Under the pieces are notes generated by a model. The model was given only the letters and a program-made list of their open reading frames with translations, was not told the DNA's origin and made no database searches. A DNA stretch of 64,000 nt, taken from Paraescarpia echinospica (lineage: Eukaryota > Annelida > Polychaeta > Sabellida > Siboglinidae). Location of the stretch: the NCBI GenBank assembly GCA_020002185.1, contig CM034532.1, positions 32,755,320-32,819,319 of the forward strand. Reading direction: 5' to 3'. Of the stretch, positions 1 to 11,029 are shown in pieces; positions within the stretch are counted from its first letter, which is position 1; each line of letters opens with the position of its first letter. A program made the translations under genes and the position numbers.

Positions 1-95
1 CGACGACGCGCACACCCACACACATTAACACACGAACAACCACACCCATACGCTACACACAAGCACGCACGCATGTACACATGCACACATGCAAA
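1..95. repeat. CA-rich degenerate microsatellite
   Basis: The window opens in an imperfect CA/CACG tract interrupted by ACAT and ACGC steps. It is simple sequence with no reading frame of interest and continues to the left of the window. Confidence 0.8.
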
Positions 96-1198
96 ATACA
101 ACTTGGGGCCAACAATAAGTATTAGGCAAAATCATGAACAGGGGCGCGCGAGTCATTAGGGCATGGGACCACCGAAGATTTAGGGTGGGGATGCAATTTC
201 AAACAAATAAATCTTGGGTTTTTCGATACGTGGCTATGGTAATAGCTTGGTGAGTTGATTCCAGATTGTGTGTGCAGTTACAGAAGATGCTCGCTTACCA
301 ATTGCATGTTAAGCTTAGCTTTAGGAACGATAATTATTATGAAGTTCCTGGGGATATCTGAACAACGCAGGAAATTAAACCAAATAGGGTGACTGTTGTG
401 TAGAAATGGCACGACATAACATTAGCTACCTTAAATTTGATTCGACACACAACCGGAAGTCGGTGCAAATGATAGGTAATTGAATAGACCAGGAACAGAT
501 GTGATGAGGCTCACCGTAAACTTGAAATCTGCCAACAAATGTATAATGTTAAACTATATAAAATCTGTAAAAAAATAGTATTAGTTCTCTACCCCGCATA
601 ATGTGCGGGGGAGAGAACAGGATGCAGTCCGATTCTGGAATATCACAGACGCATGCTTCCCCTAAAAGTTCTACCATCTTTTGAATTGGTTTTAATAATA
701 TTTCAAAGTTTAAAACAGTTTTCCCGAAATAAAATATTAATTCATCAGTTGTGTTCATTATATTGTGTTAAACTATCTTGTTTCTCAAACATTCCTCTTA
801 TTAATAACAAACGGCACAACACATACAGACAAAGCGTTCGGCTACAACCTGGACAACGTCATCCGTTACCACCTACATCGTGAGAATGCAAGTCAGGACG
901 TTGATTGTGCAACGATATCCCGGAGTACGTGACCCTGTGCTAGTGTGGGAGATGCATGAGACTGCTATCATTGAGAAGACAGCTCCACCGATTACGTCTC
1001 GCATTTGCACGTTCTGAGAACGCCTAAGTACCATATGTTTCCGGTGCATATTATGGCGTTATATAAAAAAAAGTGAAACTGTCTGTTACAAATTGGTACG
1101 AACGCGATCCTGACGTCGAACACGCGCGGGATTTACCAAACGAATTAACAGACAACCCATTAAGTGAGGGCTGGTTGTGTACATGCATGCATGTTTCT
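96..1198. other. No recognised feature
   Basis: AT-rich non-coding sequence. Short open frames occur on both strands but show no domain, no splice context and no resemblance to the transposon families elsewhere in the window. Confidence 0.6.
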
Positions 1199-1341
1199 CT
1201 GCCTGCCTGCCTGCCTGCCTGCCTGTCTGTCTGTCTGTCTGTTTGCCGTGTGTGTGCGTGCGTGGGCGCGCGTGCGTGTGTGTGTGTGGTGTGTATGTGT
1301 GTGCGTGCGTGCGTGCGAGCGATCGGGCGTGTGTGTGTGTT
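1199..1341 (+). repeat. Compound microsatellite (TGCC)n(TGTC)n(GTGC/GTGT)n
   Basis: Six TGCC units pass into five TGTC units and then a GT/GC alternating tract. Apparent open frames here on both strands (Cys/Val/Ala-rich, or His/Thr/Arg-rich) are artefacts of the repeat. Confidence 0.95.
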
Positions 1342-1820
1342 CGCCGGAACAAAATAAATATTGGAGGCGCTGAACCTAAACAGGAGCCTGAGCACTACTC
1401 CGCTATCCGTTGTCGGTTCGACTCATGACATCAGAAGACGGGGATGGTGCTGTTGATTTTGTTTCGCTGCCGGGGCGCTGTAAGTTCAGCTTCTCTCCGC
1501 TGTTTCGGCTCGATTGATGATATCGGAAGACGGTGGAGGAGGGCGCGTTTTCGCCACGACCTTCAATTTTGTTAAGCTGTTCAGGCTAACCGAAAATATC
1601 GATTTGCACCCCCCACCCCGTGTGGTTCGCCAACAAAAAGCAAAACACCAAGAAATATAGGGTGCTAATCTTATCTTCAGTCCGCCCACCAACACACATT
1701 ACACCAGAAAATGCACAACCCTTCCCTAAATATTGGTGGGTAATCCAATCCCCAGCCCCCCCTCCTTAAATATTGAGCGACTCAGCCTCCAAGCACACTC
1801 CCCGGTTTCGGCGCCTTGGA
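1342..1820. other. Non-coding, with an imperfect internal duplication
   Basis: A stretch near 1411-1440 (GGTTCGACTCATGACATC...) recurs in diverged form near 1504-1530 (GGCTCGATTGATGATATC...), about 90 bp later, both followed by an AGACGG step. AATATTG motifs recur at about 1357, 1729 and 1768. Nothing suggests coding function. Confidence 0.4.
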
Positions 1821-3991
1821 TTAAAAAGAAACTAACAAACATGCCATTACTTTTAAACTTATATGACCGGTTCGTTTAAGTTGCTCCTGATACTGCTTAA
1901 TAAACATACCGATCAAATCAAATATCATTTATTACGATACTTTATTATAAAGGGGAGATCCATTAAAGCCAAAATATTGCAACTTCTTATTACGATAACT
2001 ATAAATGTGATGTTCGTTTCATTCTCTGTCTACCCTTAGTTGAACAGAACTAAGGACTGGATACAGCGCTATATAAGACCTTATTGTTATGATTATTATT
2101 ATTAGTCGATTATGACGCGCTTCTATTGTCCGTCATAATGCTGCCACACTGTGTGATTTAGAAGATGTTGCTGATCATGATACATGTAACAACACCATAA
2201 GTGTTGTGATTAATTATTACGACTGTCCACACGACCCGCACGTAAAGGAGACACATTTATAAACTCTATTAATGTAACACGACTGACTCATCGTCTCCAG
2301 AAACGAGCTCCCCAACTATACACTCCATTTGTAGAATTTCCCATTGTATAAGACGTGTCCAATTTGTTTAGTGCGATTAAGTCAAAGTGCACAAGTTGGT
2401 GTGAACAGGACCTCGGTACGACACAAGTGCTCTAGGGGCGCGTGCAGGGTTTCATGGCAAGTACAGACAGTTTCTAAGAAACACGCAGCTTTCGCATTCA
2501 GGATTTCCACCATGATTTTTATATAATTGTTATATGTAGACCATCTTTCCATATCAACTGATAGATTGGCACAGGATGATAAGACGTAGATAACTCGCAG
2601 ACGCGCCGGAAGTGGATAGCAGGTAGTGGTGAGGCAAATTTCCGGGCATAGTGCTACGGAACGGGGTGGCGGAGGGGTTTGCAACAGTTCTATGAGGTCT
2701 CCAAAATAACACACTAAAACTCCTTAGAAATATCTGTTGCGGAACAATTTATAAGTTATATAAATCCAATGTGGCTGGCTTTTCTCTCAGTATACGTATG
2801 TAAATAATTTTAACTTATAGGATGTTTTTGACATATTGATGCATTTGAAATAGCTAGACATTTGATTGGAGGAAACATTCAATTACTTGAATCTAATATG
2901 CTTGCCACATATGGAGTATCAACGGCAAGTAACCAGATACTTTTGACAGTTGCTCTTGAAACATGTATGTCTCACTGCAATGCATACTTAACGTCGCTAA
3001 CTAGGTCTAATGTCCCAAGCACGAGCAATCATTATTACAATCATCTTCTCAATATTAAAATATCTTGTTTAGAACAATGTTAAAATGCTGAAATTTTTTG
3101 AACTGTTATTCAGTTGGGGTTTTATTCCAATTAATGTGTCAATATACGTTTCAATCTGTCATCAATATCTCATTGTCTCGGACTTCACGTCCCAGGTAGT
3201 TGGTGCAACGGAAAATAGGTGTTAGAGTTTAATCGACTTTCTAATTAAATCGCATTAATTATTCACACATTCATTATGTGAATTAGATCGCACTTGCTAG
3301 GTTATAATACAGATTAGTGCATCATAGTTAACACGTCAATTGGTCCAACATAAAAGTGCATCATACGTTATGTAATTTCCGGTTGGCCCAATTACGATTT
3401 CAAAAAAAGAATTCAGATTAAAGCTGCGTCCTCGACTGGTTTAGCTCATCACGAAACCGGTTCTTTCACGGATGTCCGGCTCGTGGCTTTTCAGAGACAG
3501 CTCCGGGTTTAGAACTGTGGTGGTTAGCCAGTCATACAGTCATATTTTATTTCAAATTATTAGCAATAAAAGTAAATAAGTCGAATTTAGGAATTTCGCG
3601 TCGACGCACCCGGAATGTTGGTAACACAGTCATTACTGGTATTATAACGTAATATGTCCGCTACCCGGAATCAATACAGAATGTTCAATAACAAACACAG
3701 AATCACCCGTTCCACGGGCTACTCGCTCCAATGCTTATAACGTTGATTCCTACTATATTGTATTGTTTATTCCCACACTCGTCGCTGTATGGGTACCTTT
3801 TTGTGGTGCTTCCTTGAACAAAAAGGTTTCACTTTTTGATTGGTGTCAGCAAATTTGTTGGATGGGTCCATCAGTTTTCACCACCCCCTTGGACACATAA
3901 ATGCCGTGTTATTATATTTTGTTAGCGATGATGTACAGACCGGATAAATGTACCAAATGTTTTGTGTTGCTTCTTCAAACAACAATATATA
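1821..3991 (+). repeat. Tandem duplication, copy 1 (about 2.2 kb unit)
   Basis: This interval aligns along nearly its whole length with 3992-6350. Both copies begin TTAAAAA(A)GAAACTAACAAAC and contain in order the same landmarks: CGATCAAATCAAATATC, an ATTATTATTAG tail-like run, CCGTCCAATT/TCCATTTT near a TATAAGACGTGTCC step, GTGGCTGGCTTTTCTC, GAATTTCGCGTCGACG and GTGGTGCTTCC. Copy 1 has its own segment at 2577-2740 where copy 2 carries another repeat. The duplication is old (many substitutions and small indels). No gene is recognised. The motif TACAGCGCTATATAAGA followed by ATT repeats near 2062-2106 resembles the 3' end of L2-type LINEs. Confidence 0.85.
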
Positions 3992-6350
3992 TTAAAAAAG
4001 AAACTAACAAACATGCCACTACTTTTAAACTTATAGGACCGGTTCGTTTAAGTTGCTCCTGATACTGCTTAATAAACATACCGATCAAATCAAATATCAT
4101 TTAGTACGATGTTGTATTGTAAAGTTATCCATTAAAGCCAAATTATTGCATCTTCTTATTACGATAACTATAAATGTGATGTTCGTTTTGCTCTCTGTCT
4201 ACCCTTAGTTGAACAGAACTAAGGACTGGATACAGCGCTATATAAGACCTTATTGTTAGGATTATTATTATTAGTCGATTATGACGCGCTTCTTCTTCTG
4301 ATTTAGAAGATGTTGCTGATCATGATACATGTAACAACACCATAAGTGTTGTGATTAATTATTACGACTGTCCACACGACCAGCACGTAAAGGAGACACA
4401 TTTATAAACTCTATTAATGTAACACGACTGACTCATCGTCTCCAGAAAATAGCTCCCCAATTATACACTCTACTTGTAGAAGTTTTCATTATATAAGACG
4501 TGTCCATTTTGTTTAGTGCGATTAAGTCGGAGTGCACCATTTGGTGTGAGCAGAACCTCGGTACGACACAAGTGCTCTACGGGCACGTGTAGGGTTTCAT
4601 GGCAATTACAGACAGTTTCTAAGAAAAACGCCGACTTCGCATTCTGGATTTCCACCATGGTTTTTTATGTAGCTGTTATATGTAGACCATCTTTCAATAC
4701 CAACTGATAGATTGGCACAGGACACGAACCTCCCCACCAGCATTAAATAATCCACAAGAGAGTAGCGTGGTAACACAACTCGGAGGAAAGTAACCTGGGA
4801 CAATAGGTACTTCCAATAAACTGGATATACTTCCATCTCGATGTCACCAAGGAACATGAGCTATTTGCATTTCTCTCCACCAAATCTCCACTATCTAGGT
4901 TGAAAGGAAGTGTTTGCCACATCAGGCACCTCAGTGGTTGCCAGTAGGTGCATCTATGATATGCTACAGTGTGACCTCGAGGAAGCTGACTCGCAACTGC
5001 TGTTCCATGTGCAGAATATTTTGGAAAGGTAACCGACACCATATTTGATACGCACTGTGGACAAGGGTGTCCTTGTGCTTCCGACAATTAAGATGTATGA
5101 GGTAGTCAAATTGTTCTTCATCTGTATACATTCGGAAAGCCTTTGGAACAATTTATAAGTTACATAAGTCCAATGTGGCTGGCTTTTCTCTCAGATTACG
5201 TATGTGAATGATTTAAACTTATAGAATGTTTTGGATATATTGATGCATTTTAAATAGATAGACATTTGATTGGAGGAAACATTCATTTACATGAATCTAA
5301 TATGCTTGCCAAATATGGAATATCAACGGCAAATAACTCGATACTTTCGACAATTGCTCTTGAAACATGTGTGTCTCACTGCATATTTTGATCTGTTATT
5401 CAGTTGGTTTTTTTTCAATTAATGTGTCAAGATACGTTTCAATCTGTCATCAATATCTTCATTGTCTCGGACTTGACGTCCCAGGTAGTTGGTGCTGCTG
5501 AAAATAGGTGTTAGAGGTTAATCGACTTTCTAATGAAATCGCGTTAATTATTCATACATTCATCATTATGTGAATTAGATCGCACTTGTTAGGTTATAGT
5601 ACAGACTAGTGCATCATAGTTAACACGTCAATTGGTCCAACATAAAATGTTATTTCCAAATTACGATTTCAAAAAAGAATTCAGAAACCGGTTCTTTCAC
5701 GGATGTCCGGCACGTGGCTTTTCAGAGACAGCTCCGGATTTAGAACTGTGGAGGTCCCTGATCATTTTATTTTATTTCAGATCATTAGCCAAAAAAGTAC
5801 TCATATCGAATCTAGGAATTTCGCGTCGACGCACCCGAAATGTTGGTAACACGGTCATCACTCGTATTATAACGTAATATGTCCGCTACCCGGAATCAAT
5901 ACAAAATGTTCAATTGCAAACACAGAATCACCCGTTCCATGGCCTACTCGCTCCAATGCTTATAACGTTGATTCCTACTATATTGTATTGTTTATTCCCA
6001 CACTCGTCGCTGTATGGGTACTTTACGTGCCCTACACGTTTATACTCTGTCACAATATTCATCAAACAGGTGTGTACTTTCCACTCCGTTATTATACCGA
6101 TCCTTCCCCCACTAGTCAGGTACCGCAGTAGCTTGGTGGGGACACACCGGATAAAAGCACACATTTTTGTGGTGCTTCCTTGAATAAAAAGGTTTCACTT
6201 TTTGATCGGTGTCAGCAAATTTGTTGGATGGGTCCATAAGTTTTCCCCCCGAACACATATATGCCGTTTTACTATATTTTTCCAGCGATGTTGTACAGAC
6301 CGGATAAATGTACCAAATGTTTTGTGTTGCTTCATCAAACAACAATATAT
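3992..6350 (+). repeat. Tandem duplication, copy 2 (about 2.36 kb)
   Basis: Second copy of the unit at 1821-3991. It differs by a replacement of about 420 bp at 4725-5145 (a repeat found again at 7507-7925) and by an extra piece at about 6010-6162. Its right end merges into the tandem array that starts near 6143, so the array monomer at the end of copy 1 (3798-3960) is the counterpart of the first array monomer here. Confidence 0.85.
4725..5145 (-). pseudogene. Dispersed repeat with decayed coding sequence, copy A
   Basis: This block matches 7507-7925 closely in the same orientation. On the minus strand both copies read MYTDEE..DY.IHLN.RK..DTLVHS.YQIWCR.PFQNILHMEQ, with conservative differences, and further along FLGDIEMEVYPVYWKYLL in this copy. 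That pattern suggests an old protein-coding segment, probably of a transposon, broken by stops and frame changes. I do not recognise the family. Its presence inside one copy of a tandem duplication and again about 2.8 kb downstream fits a mobile or segmentally copied piece. Confidence 0.5.
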
Positions 6351-7025
6351 TTCGCTTTTAAATTGGAGTTAGCAAATTGTTTGGGCGGGCCCATAATTTG
6401 TCCCCCTCATTGGACCGAAATATGCTGTTTTACTATATTTTTCTCATGGGATTATATGGGCATCTACCCAAATAAAAGCTCCAACCTGTTTTTGCTGCTT
6501 CCTTGAACAACAAGATTACAATGTTTGATTAGAATTAGCAATTGGTTTGGGTGGGTCCATAATTATTTACTCCCACCCCCCGCTGAACCCTTAGCCCTAT
6601 GCCATTTTATTGCATTTTACCGTGACATATATTATGTTACAGACCGGACAAATGTACCATTTTGGCTGTTTCCCATAACACTGATATTTCATTTTTTTTA
6701 TTGGCGTCAGCACATTTTTAGGTGGGATCAAGCATTTTCACCCCCACTGAATCGATATATGCCGTTTTACAAAAAAAAATTAGGAAAGAAAAAACCGGCA
6801 AAATATAAAGCACCACATTTTGTTGCTCCTTCAATAATATAATTTCACTTTTTGATCGGTGTCAGTAAAATTTAGGGGTCCGTAATTGTTTACCCCAACT
6901 GAAATGATAAATGCCGTTTTACTTAATTTGTTTCATGGGATATGTAACAATCCGGAAAAAAGCACCACAATGTTGCTAATTCCTTAAACAGTGCTTTTTC
7001 ACTTTTGAATCGAAGTCAGCATATT
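6143..7025 (+). repeat. Minisatellite array, period about 150-172 bp, six monomers
   Basis: Monomers begin with a TTTTGTG(G/T)TGCTTCCTT-like step at about 6163, 6320, 6488, 6660, 6818 and 6970. Each contains in order a CACTTTTTGAT..G..TCAGCA core, a GGGTCCATAA step, a C-run, ATATGCCGTTTTAC and a CCGGA(A/T)AA step. Monomers are strongly diverged from each other. Open frames here (for example 6525-6842) follow the repeat and are not genes. Confidence 0.85.
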
Positions 7026-7150
7026 TGCGTGCGTCCATGGGCCCGAATTATCAGAGTTTGAGAAAGCATACCTTCCCGATGTTAACAAAAGCCAGCATCA
7101 CGAGGGGAGCTTCTTTATGATACACACCGCCCGTGTGATCGAAGCACTGG
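7021..7150 (+). pseudogene. Possible decayed coding remnant of unknown family
   Basis: One + frame reads without a stop from about 7023 to 7160 (FACVHGPELSEFEKAYLP..., then HHEGSFFMIHTARVIEALDKD) and ends at a TAG. The residue composition looks protein-like, unlike the flanking simple repeats. It lies between the minisatellite array and its inverted monomer, so it may be what is left of a transposon gene. No family was recognised and a chance frame cannot be excluded. Confidence 0.25.
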
Positions 7151-7506
7151 ACAAAGATTAGTACAACAATAATGGTAAATGGGTGATCGTTGACATCATG
7201 CATCCATGATTTAAAAAGCGCTCAAACGCCCTCTACAAATGTCCTATGCCATAGTCCAAAACCAAGCAGGCGGAAAAGATTTCAAAGCTGAAGAATTGAT
7301 TGGTCATATTCTCTCGATTATACCTCGTCTTCCAGCAAAGAACTTTTACATGTATGCTTTTTTCAGTCAAGAAACACATCCGTAACCTACCTCCTTCCCA
7401 TCTCCTTTCTACAACCAACATCACCATGTTTGATGAGTATGCAGACACTGTTGTTATCCCTCACACCATGAAGCACTTAGGTAGTTAACTCCAACAGTGT
7501 TGAGAT
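7151..7506. other. No recognised feature
   Basis: AT-rich spacer between the putative coding remnant and the second dispersed repeat. Overlapping open frames on the two strands are short and featureless. Confidence 0.5.
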
Positions 7507-7925
7507 TGTCTGGGACATGTACCTCCCCAGCAGCATTAAATAATCTACAAGAGAGTACTATGGTAACGAGACTCGGAGGAAGGTAACCTGGGACAATAGG
7601 TACTTCCAATAAACTGGATCTACTTCCATCTCGATGTCACCAAGGAACATGAGCTATTTGCATTTCTCTCCACCAAATCTCTACTATCTAGGTTGACAGG
7701 AAGTGTTTGCCTCATCAGGCACCTCAGAGGTTGTCAGAGGTGCAACTATGATATGCTACAGTGCTGACTCGCAACCTCTGTTCCATGTGCAGAATATTTT
7801 GGAAAGGTGACCGACACCATATTTGATACACACTGTGGACAAGGGTGTCCCTGTACTTCCGATAATTAAGATGTATGGGGTAGTCACATTTTTCTTCGTC
7901 TGTATACATTCGGAAAGCCTTTGGG
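7507..7925 (-). pseudogene. Dispersed repeat with decayed coding sequence, copy B
   Basis: Partner of 4725-5145. The minus-strand frame at 7724-7909 (MYTDEEKCDYPIHLN..., DTLVHSVYQIWCRSPF) aligns residue by residue with copy A, and small deletions near 7737 and 7767 shift the frame relative to copy A. Origin unknown, probably a transposon protein remnant. Confidence 0.5.
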
Positions 7926-8519
7926 ACATGCGGTAACGTTATTCATCATAAAAGTAACGGCATATGTCATGCTCTGTAAAAATACTAGTCGACATCCTTG
8001 TTAGTTTCCACGGTTTAGTCTAGGTGCAATACGACGTCTCCATTCTTCGGCAGTGGGTAGAAGATAGCATAATTTACATGGCACTGAATCCATACATCCA
8101 TTTTGATCTAGATTCGCGACAGTTCAACTTCTGGAACGCTTCACCATTGTATTCTGTGGCTACAGTAGCAATGTTGTCTCCGTTATCGAGGCAATTATAG
8201 TTATTCTGCCAAAGGAATAATACCATGAAGATAGTCTACGAACAAGGATGCTCTGTAACAGCATTCAAAGCGCATTGCACACCAAGTTTGTGTCTGGTTG
8301 ACCAGTACACTGGTCCACTAGCAGACACCTATTGCAGATCTCGGGCTGGATATGGGTCGTCAAGAGTCTGCCATGACACTATGTGGGTAGATTGGATAAT
8401 GACGCAATGATACAAAGCAGTATTTTGTGGCAATCTAATGAAATGGCGAATATCTACAAATTATATCTACATGAGTTCGTCTATTAGACTTGCCGTTTCT
8501 AAAAAATGTATGTACATAT
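7926..8519. other. Unrecognised DNA with one small Cys-rich frame
   Basis: No repeat family was recognised. A 61-residue + frame at 8225-8410 starts at a real ATG and has six cysteines, but there is no signal peptide, no splice context and no other support. It is recorded here rather than called a gene. Confidence 0.4.
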
Positions 8520-8638
8520 ATGACATGCTGTAATTAAATATGGCGAAATCCAATAAAACGGCATATCTCGGCTCAAAGGGTGGGGGTAAAAATATGGACC
8601 CTCCCACAAAAATTACTGATTTCGATCAAAAAGTCAAA
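8520..8638 (-). repeat. Inverted monomer of the 6143-7025 array
   Basis: Read on the minus strand this gives GACTTTTTGATCG...ATCAGTAA, GGGTCCATA, a C-run, GATATGCCGTTTTA, i.e. the conserved core of the minisatellite monomers in the same order. The array and this monomer therefore form an inverted pair around 7026-8519. Confidence 0.75.
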
Positions 8639-8643
8639 GCTTC

Positions 8644-8758
8644 CAGAAAGAATAATCTGTTCAACTCTTTCCTTCTTTAACTTCCTCACTAACTGTCTGT
8701 ATTTTTGTACTATTCCAGTTATTACCTCCGTGTCTGCATTATTTGTCCCTACGTGAGT
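8644..8758 (-). pseudogene. CR1 LINE ORF1 fragment (SGNH-hydrolase segment)
   Basis: The minus strand reads THVGTNNAD, then TGIVQKYRQLVRKLKK, then VEQIILSG, matching the SGNH-like segment of the CR1 ORF1 copies at 11142-11879 and 61584-61850. GTNNAD is the block carrying the conserved Asn of SGNH esterase domains. Only about 38 codons survive; both ends are truncated, the right-hand (5') end at a non-CR1 junction. Confidence 0.8.
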
Positions 8759-8956
8759 AGTATGTTGTGTAGTTCAGAAGTTATGGTTGGAGCGGAGGGG
8801 AGGAAGTTGGAAAAAGGGAAGGTCCGGATTTCCCATATTAAAAGATAGGAAAATAGTTACCATTCCACCAACGACGGCTCCGACCCGTCCCAACGCGCCC
8901 TCCGTTTCAGTGGCGTCATTGTAAGCGGTAACACATTTTCGGGACATCTTTATCAA

Positions 8957-9070
8957 CCCTACTTCCGTTTACCGTACAGGTTCACGATATATTTTTAACC
9001 TTACTTCCCTTTACCATACAGGTGCACCACGTCTTTTTAAGCATACTGCCGCTTACCGTACACTTTCTCT
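8957..9070 (+). repeat. Three-copy tandem repeat, period about 41 bp
   Basis: The block CCTACTTCCGTTTACCGTACAG recurs as CCTTACTTCCCTTTACCATACAG and as CATACTGCCGCTTACCGTACA at about 41-bp spacing. Non-coding. Confidence 0.6.
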
Positions 9071-9479
9071 CAATAACAAAATCAAGTTCTCCCTATCTTT
9101 TAACATACTTCAATAATATAGTTTTTATATACGACAGTTGCACTTACCCCAGTTGCTTGCCTGGTTAGTGAAATGACGTTGGTAAACCATAAATTTATAC
9201 GACCAAATTGGTTTCAACCGATATTGTCTGAGCAAATCTGAACCTGTAGGTATAGAACCGACAATATAACCAGAATGTATTACATTGTAATCATGACGTG
9301 TACGTATCTAAAACCTTCGTATAGGTTACAATAACGTAATAAATCGGTCAAACTGGCGGCTATCTGCGAAGGTGTGGTGCGTGCATGTATATAGTCTCTT
9401 TAGGCGTGGTAGATCAGCCAAAATAGTAGTAATTCGGCTAGGAGGCATGTGGAACTTGTGCACGTTTATATAGACTTTT
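9071..9479. other. No recognised feature
   Basis: AT-rich sequence left of the large inverted repeat. No domain, RNA gene or repeat was recognised. Confidence 0.5.
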
Positions 9480-10158
9480 TACAATCTGAATGTACTATTT
9501 ATCAGTTACACATTTCGCGGTCGAAATATTATTCAAATTTCGAACATTTGAGGCTTATTAAACGCCACGTTGCCTGTGATGTGACTCTAGTGGATACATT
9601 TTCTTATCGCCATTACTATGACCGTCAATGCTAATAGGCAATAGACGTTCTTCCCCGTCACCGTATTCGTCATTAATCGGCGTTCGTCATCAACATATTC
9701 GTTGATCGATGGTTCACGTCATCATAGTCCCCATTAGTGTTGGTTTCTTTTCATCAAATTGTAGTTAATGGGCTATCATTGCTGTCAGTTGACGTCCTCC
9801 CTGGAGTCCCATGGCCGATGTTGTTTTGTTGTACATTACCGATATCACTGATGGCGTAGACTCACAAATGCACGTGTTTGCGCATGTCAGTATAGGTAAT
9901 CATCTTTAGCTGACCACTTGGCACTTGAATTTGACCTGAACAAACTTGCCTACTGGGCAAATACATGACAGATGAAATTTATAAGTGCGTGGTTCTATGA
10001 GTTACCTCCGAGAGGAAGTCGTCGATCTAGAATTATTATAAAGAGAACCAACAGATCGCACGGAATCCAACGAATCAACTCAAAAATGCCTTCGAGCTCA
10101 AGGTATAAAATGGTGTTTAATCCTTATCGAGTGACGAACTTGGATTAAACTTAAAATA
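9480..10158 (+). pseudogene. Left arm of a large inverted repeat: decayed LINE reverse transcriptase
   Basis: This segment is the reverse complement of 14719-16128 apart from a 0.68 kb insertion in the other arm. From about 9750 the + strand reads a decayed RT: IVVNGL, then VDVLPGVP (motif B, where GVPQG is usual), PMLF, VLLYITDITDGVDSQMHVFAHV (the FADD box changed to FAHV), then DHLALEFDLNKLAYWANT.QMKF, which fits the usual region after FADD in L2/Jockey-like LINEs. There is at least one in-frame stop and a deletion in motif B. The element cannot be functional. Confidence 0.7.
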
Positions 10159-10867
10159 AAGTTCGTCCACAACAAGTAACCATCTTTGATTCTTGGCAAT
10201 ACGTCAATAGAATAGACCTACAACTACTCGAGCCAAGGTTTCTACCGAGGATATATCATGCTACCTGCACGAATGTTGTACGGATGGAACCTCAACCTCG
10301 TTGGCGGGAACATATTATTGGGACTGAATCATTGACATTTTGCGGTGCTGAAAAAAAAAATCGGAAAGCAGTGGAAATATAGATCAGATAAGTATAATTT
10401 TGCATCAGTATTATTCATAAACTCCATGTAGACACATTAAGAAACGATTATAGCTAAACGTTAGTCAGAGAAAGTATTTTAGATTACCTTAGCTTTCATG
10501 AGCTATATTAGAAGGTTTCTTGATACAACGAGGTGTTACGCCCATTCGTTAGGGTGCACAAAGCGTATGTCTAGCATTGCATAGCTGGGCACTAGGTCAT
10601 AGGTCAGTCTAAGTCGGAGTATTGTATACATGATTGAATATATGAGAATAAGTGATTTGGACTATATATACTACACACAAAGATGTATCTGCCAAATATC
10701 GTAATAACTTAGTTTCAATTTGACTCATGAACCAATGCGAACTGGTTCAACATACACACATGTAAATATACAGTTATATTGTAGTAGAAGCCATATAACT
10801 TAGATTAGTCATTCTGGTATATATCATACGGAGGAAACGGTCTTTCTTAAGACTACGCAGAAAGGCA
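10159..10867. other. No recognised feature
   Basis: AT-rich sequence inside the large inverted repeat; no coding frame or repeat family recognised. An ATTATTATCATTATTATT run lies near 10889-10910, just before the CR1 5' fragment. Confidence 0.5.
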
Positions 10868-10965
10868 TCAACTATTTTGAATAGCTAATTATATTATTAT
10901 CATTATTATTAAATAAATTCTGATATGGCGCCTTGCAAGCGGTAAGTCAAGGCAAAGCGACACTT
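10868..10965 (+). pseudogene. CR1 5' end fragment, opposite orientation to its neighbour
   Basis: The + strand reads AACTATTTTGAA ... AATTCTGATATGGCGCC, then MAPCKR, a stop, VKAKRHF. The minus strand of 12370-12450 reads the same leader and MAPCKRQLRAKRHL, the start of CR1 ORF1. This is therefore a second copy of the extreme 5' end of the family, placed head-on to the larger fragment at 11030-12480 and carrying a stop after six codons. Confidence 0.75.
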
Positions 10966-11029
10966 TATCTATGCCTCCAGTTTCAGGCTTCTCTGCGAGT
11001 CCCCCCCCTGCGAATTTAGTTTAAATAGA

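Noticed and set aside
8225..8410. 61-residue Cys-rich frame as a small secreted protein
   Set aside because: No signal peptide and no splice or promoter support; it lies inside a repeat-rich interval.
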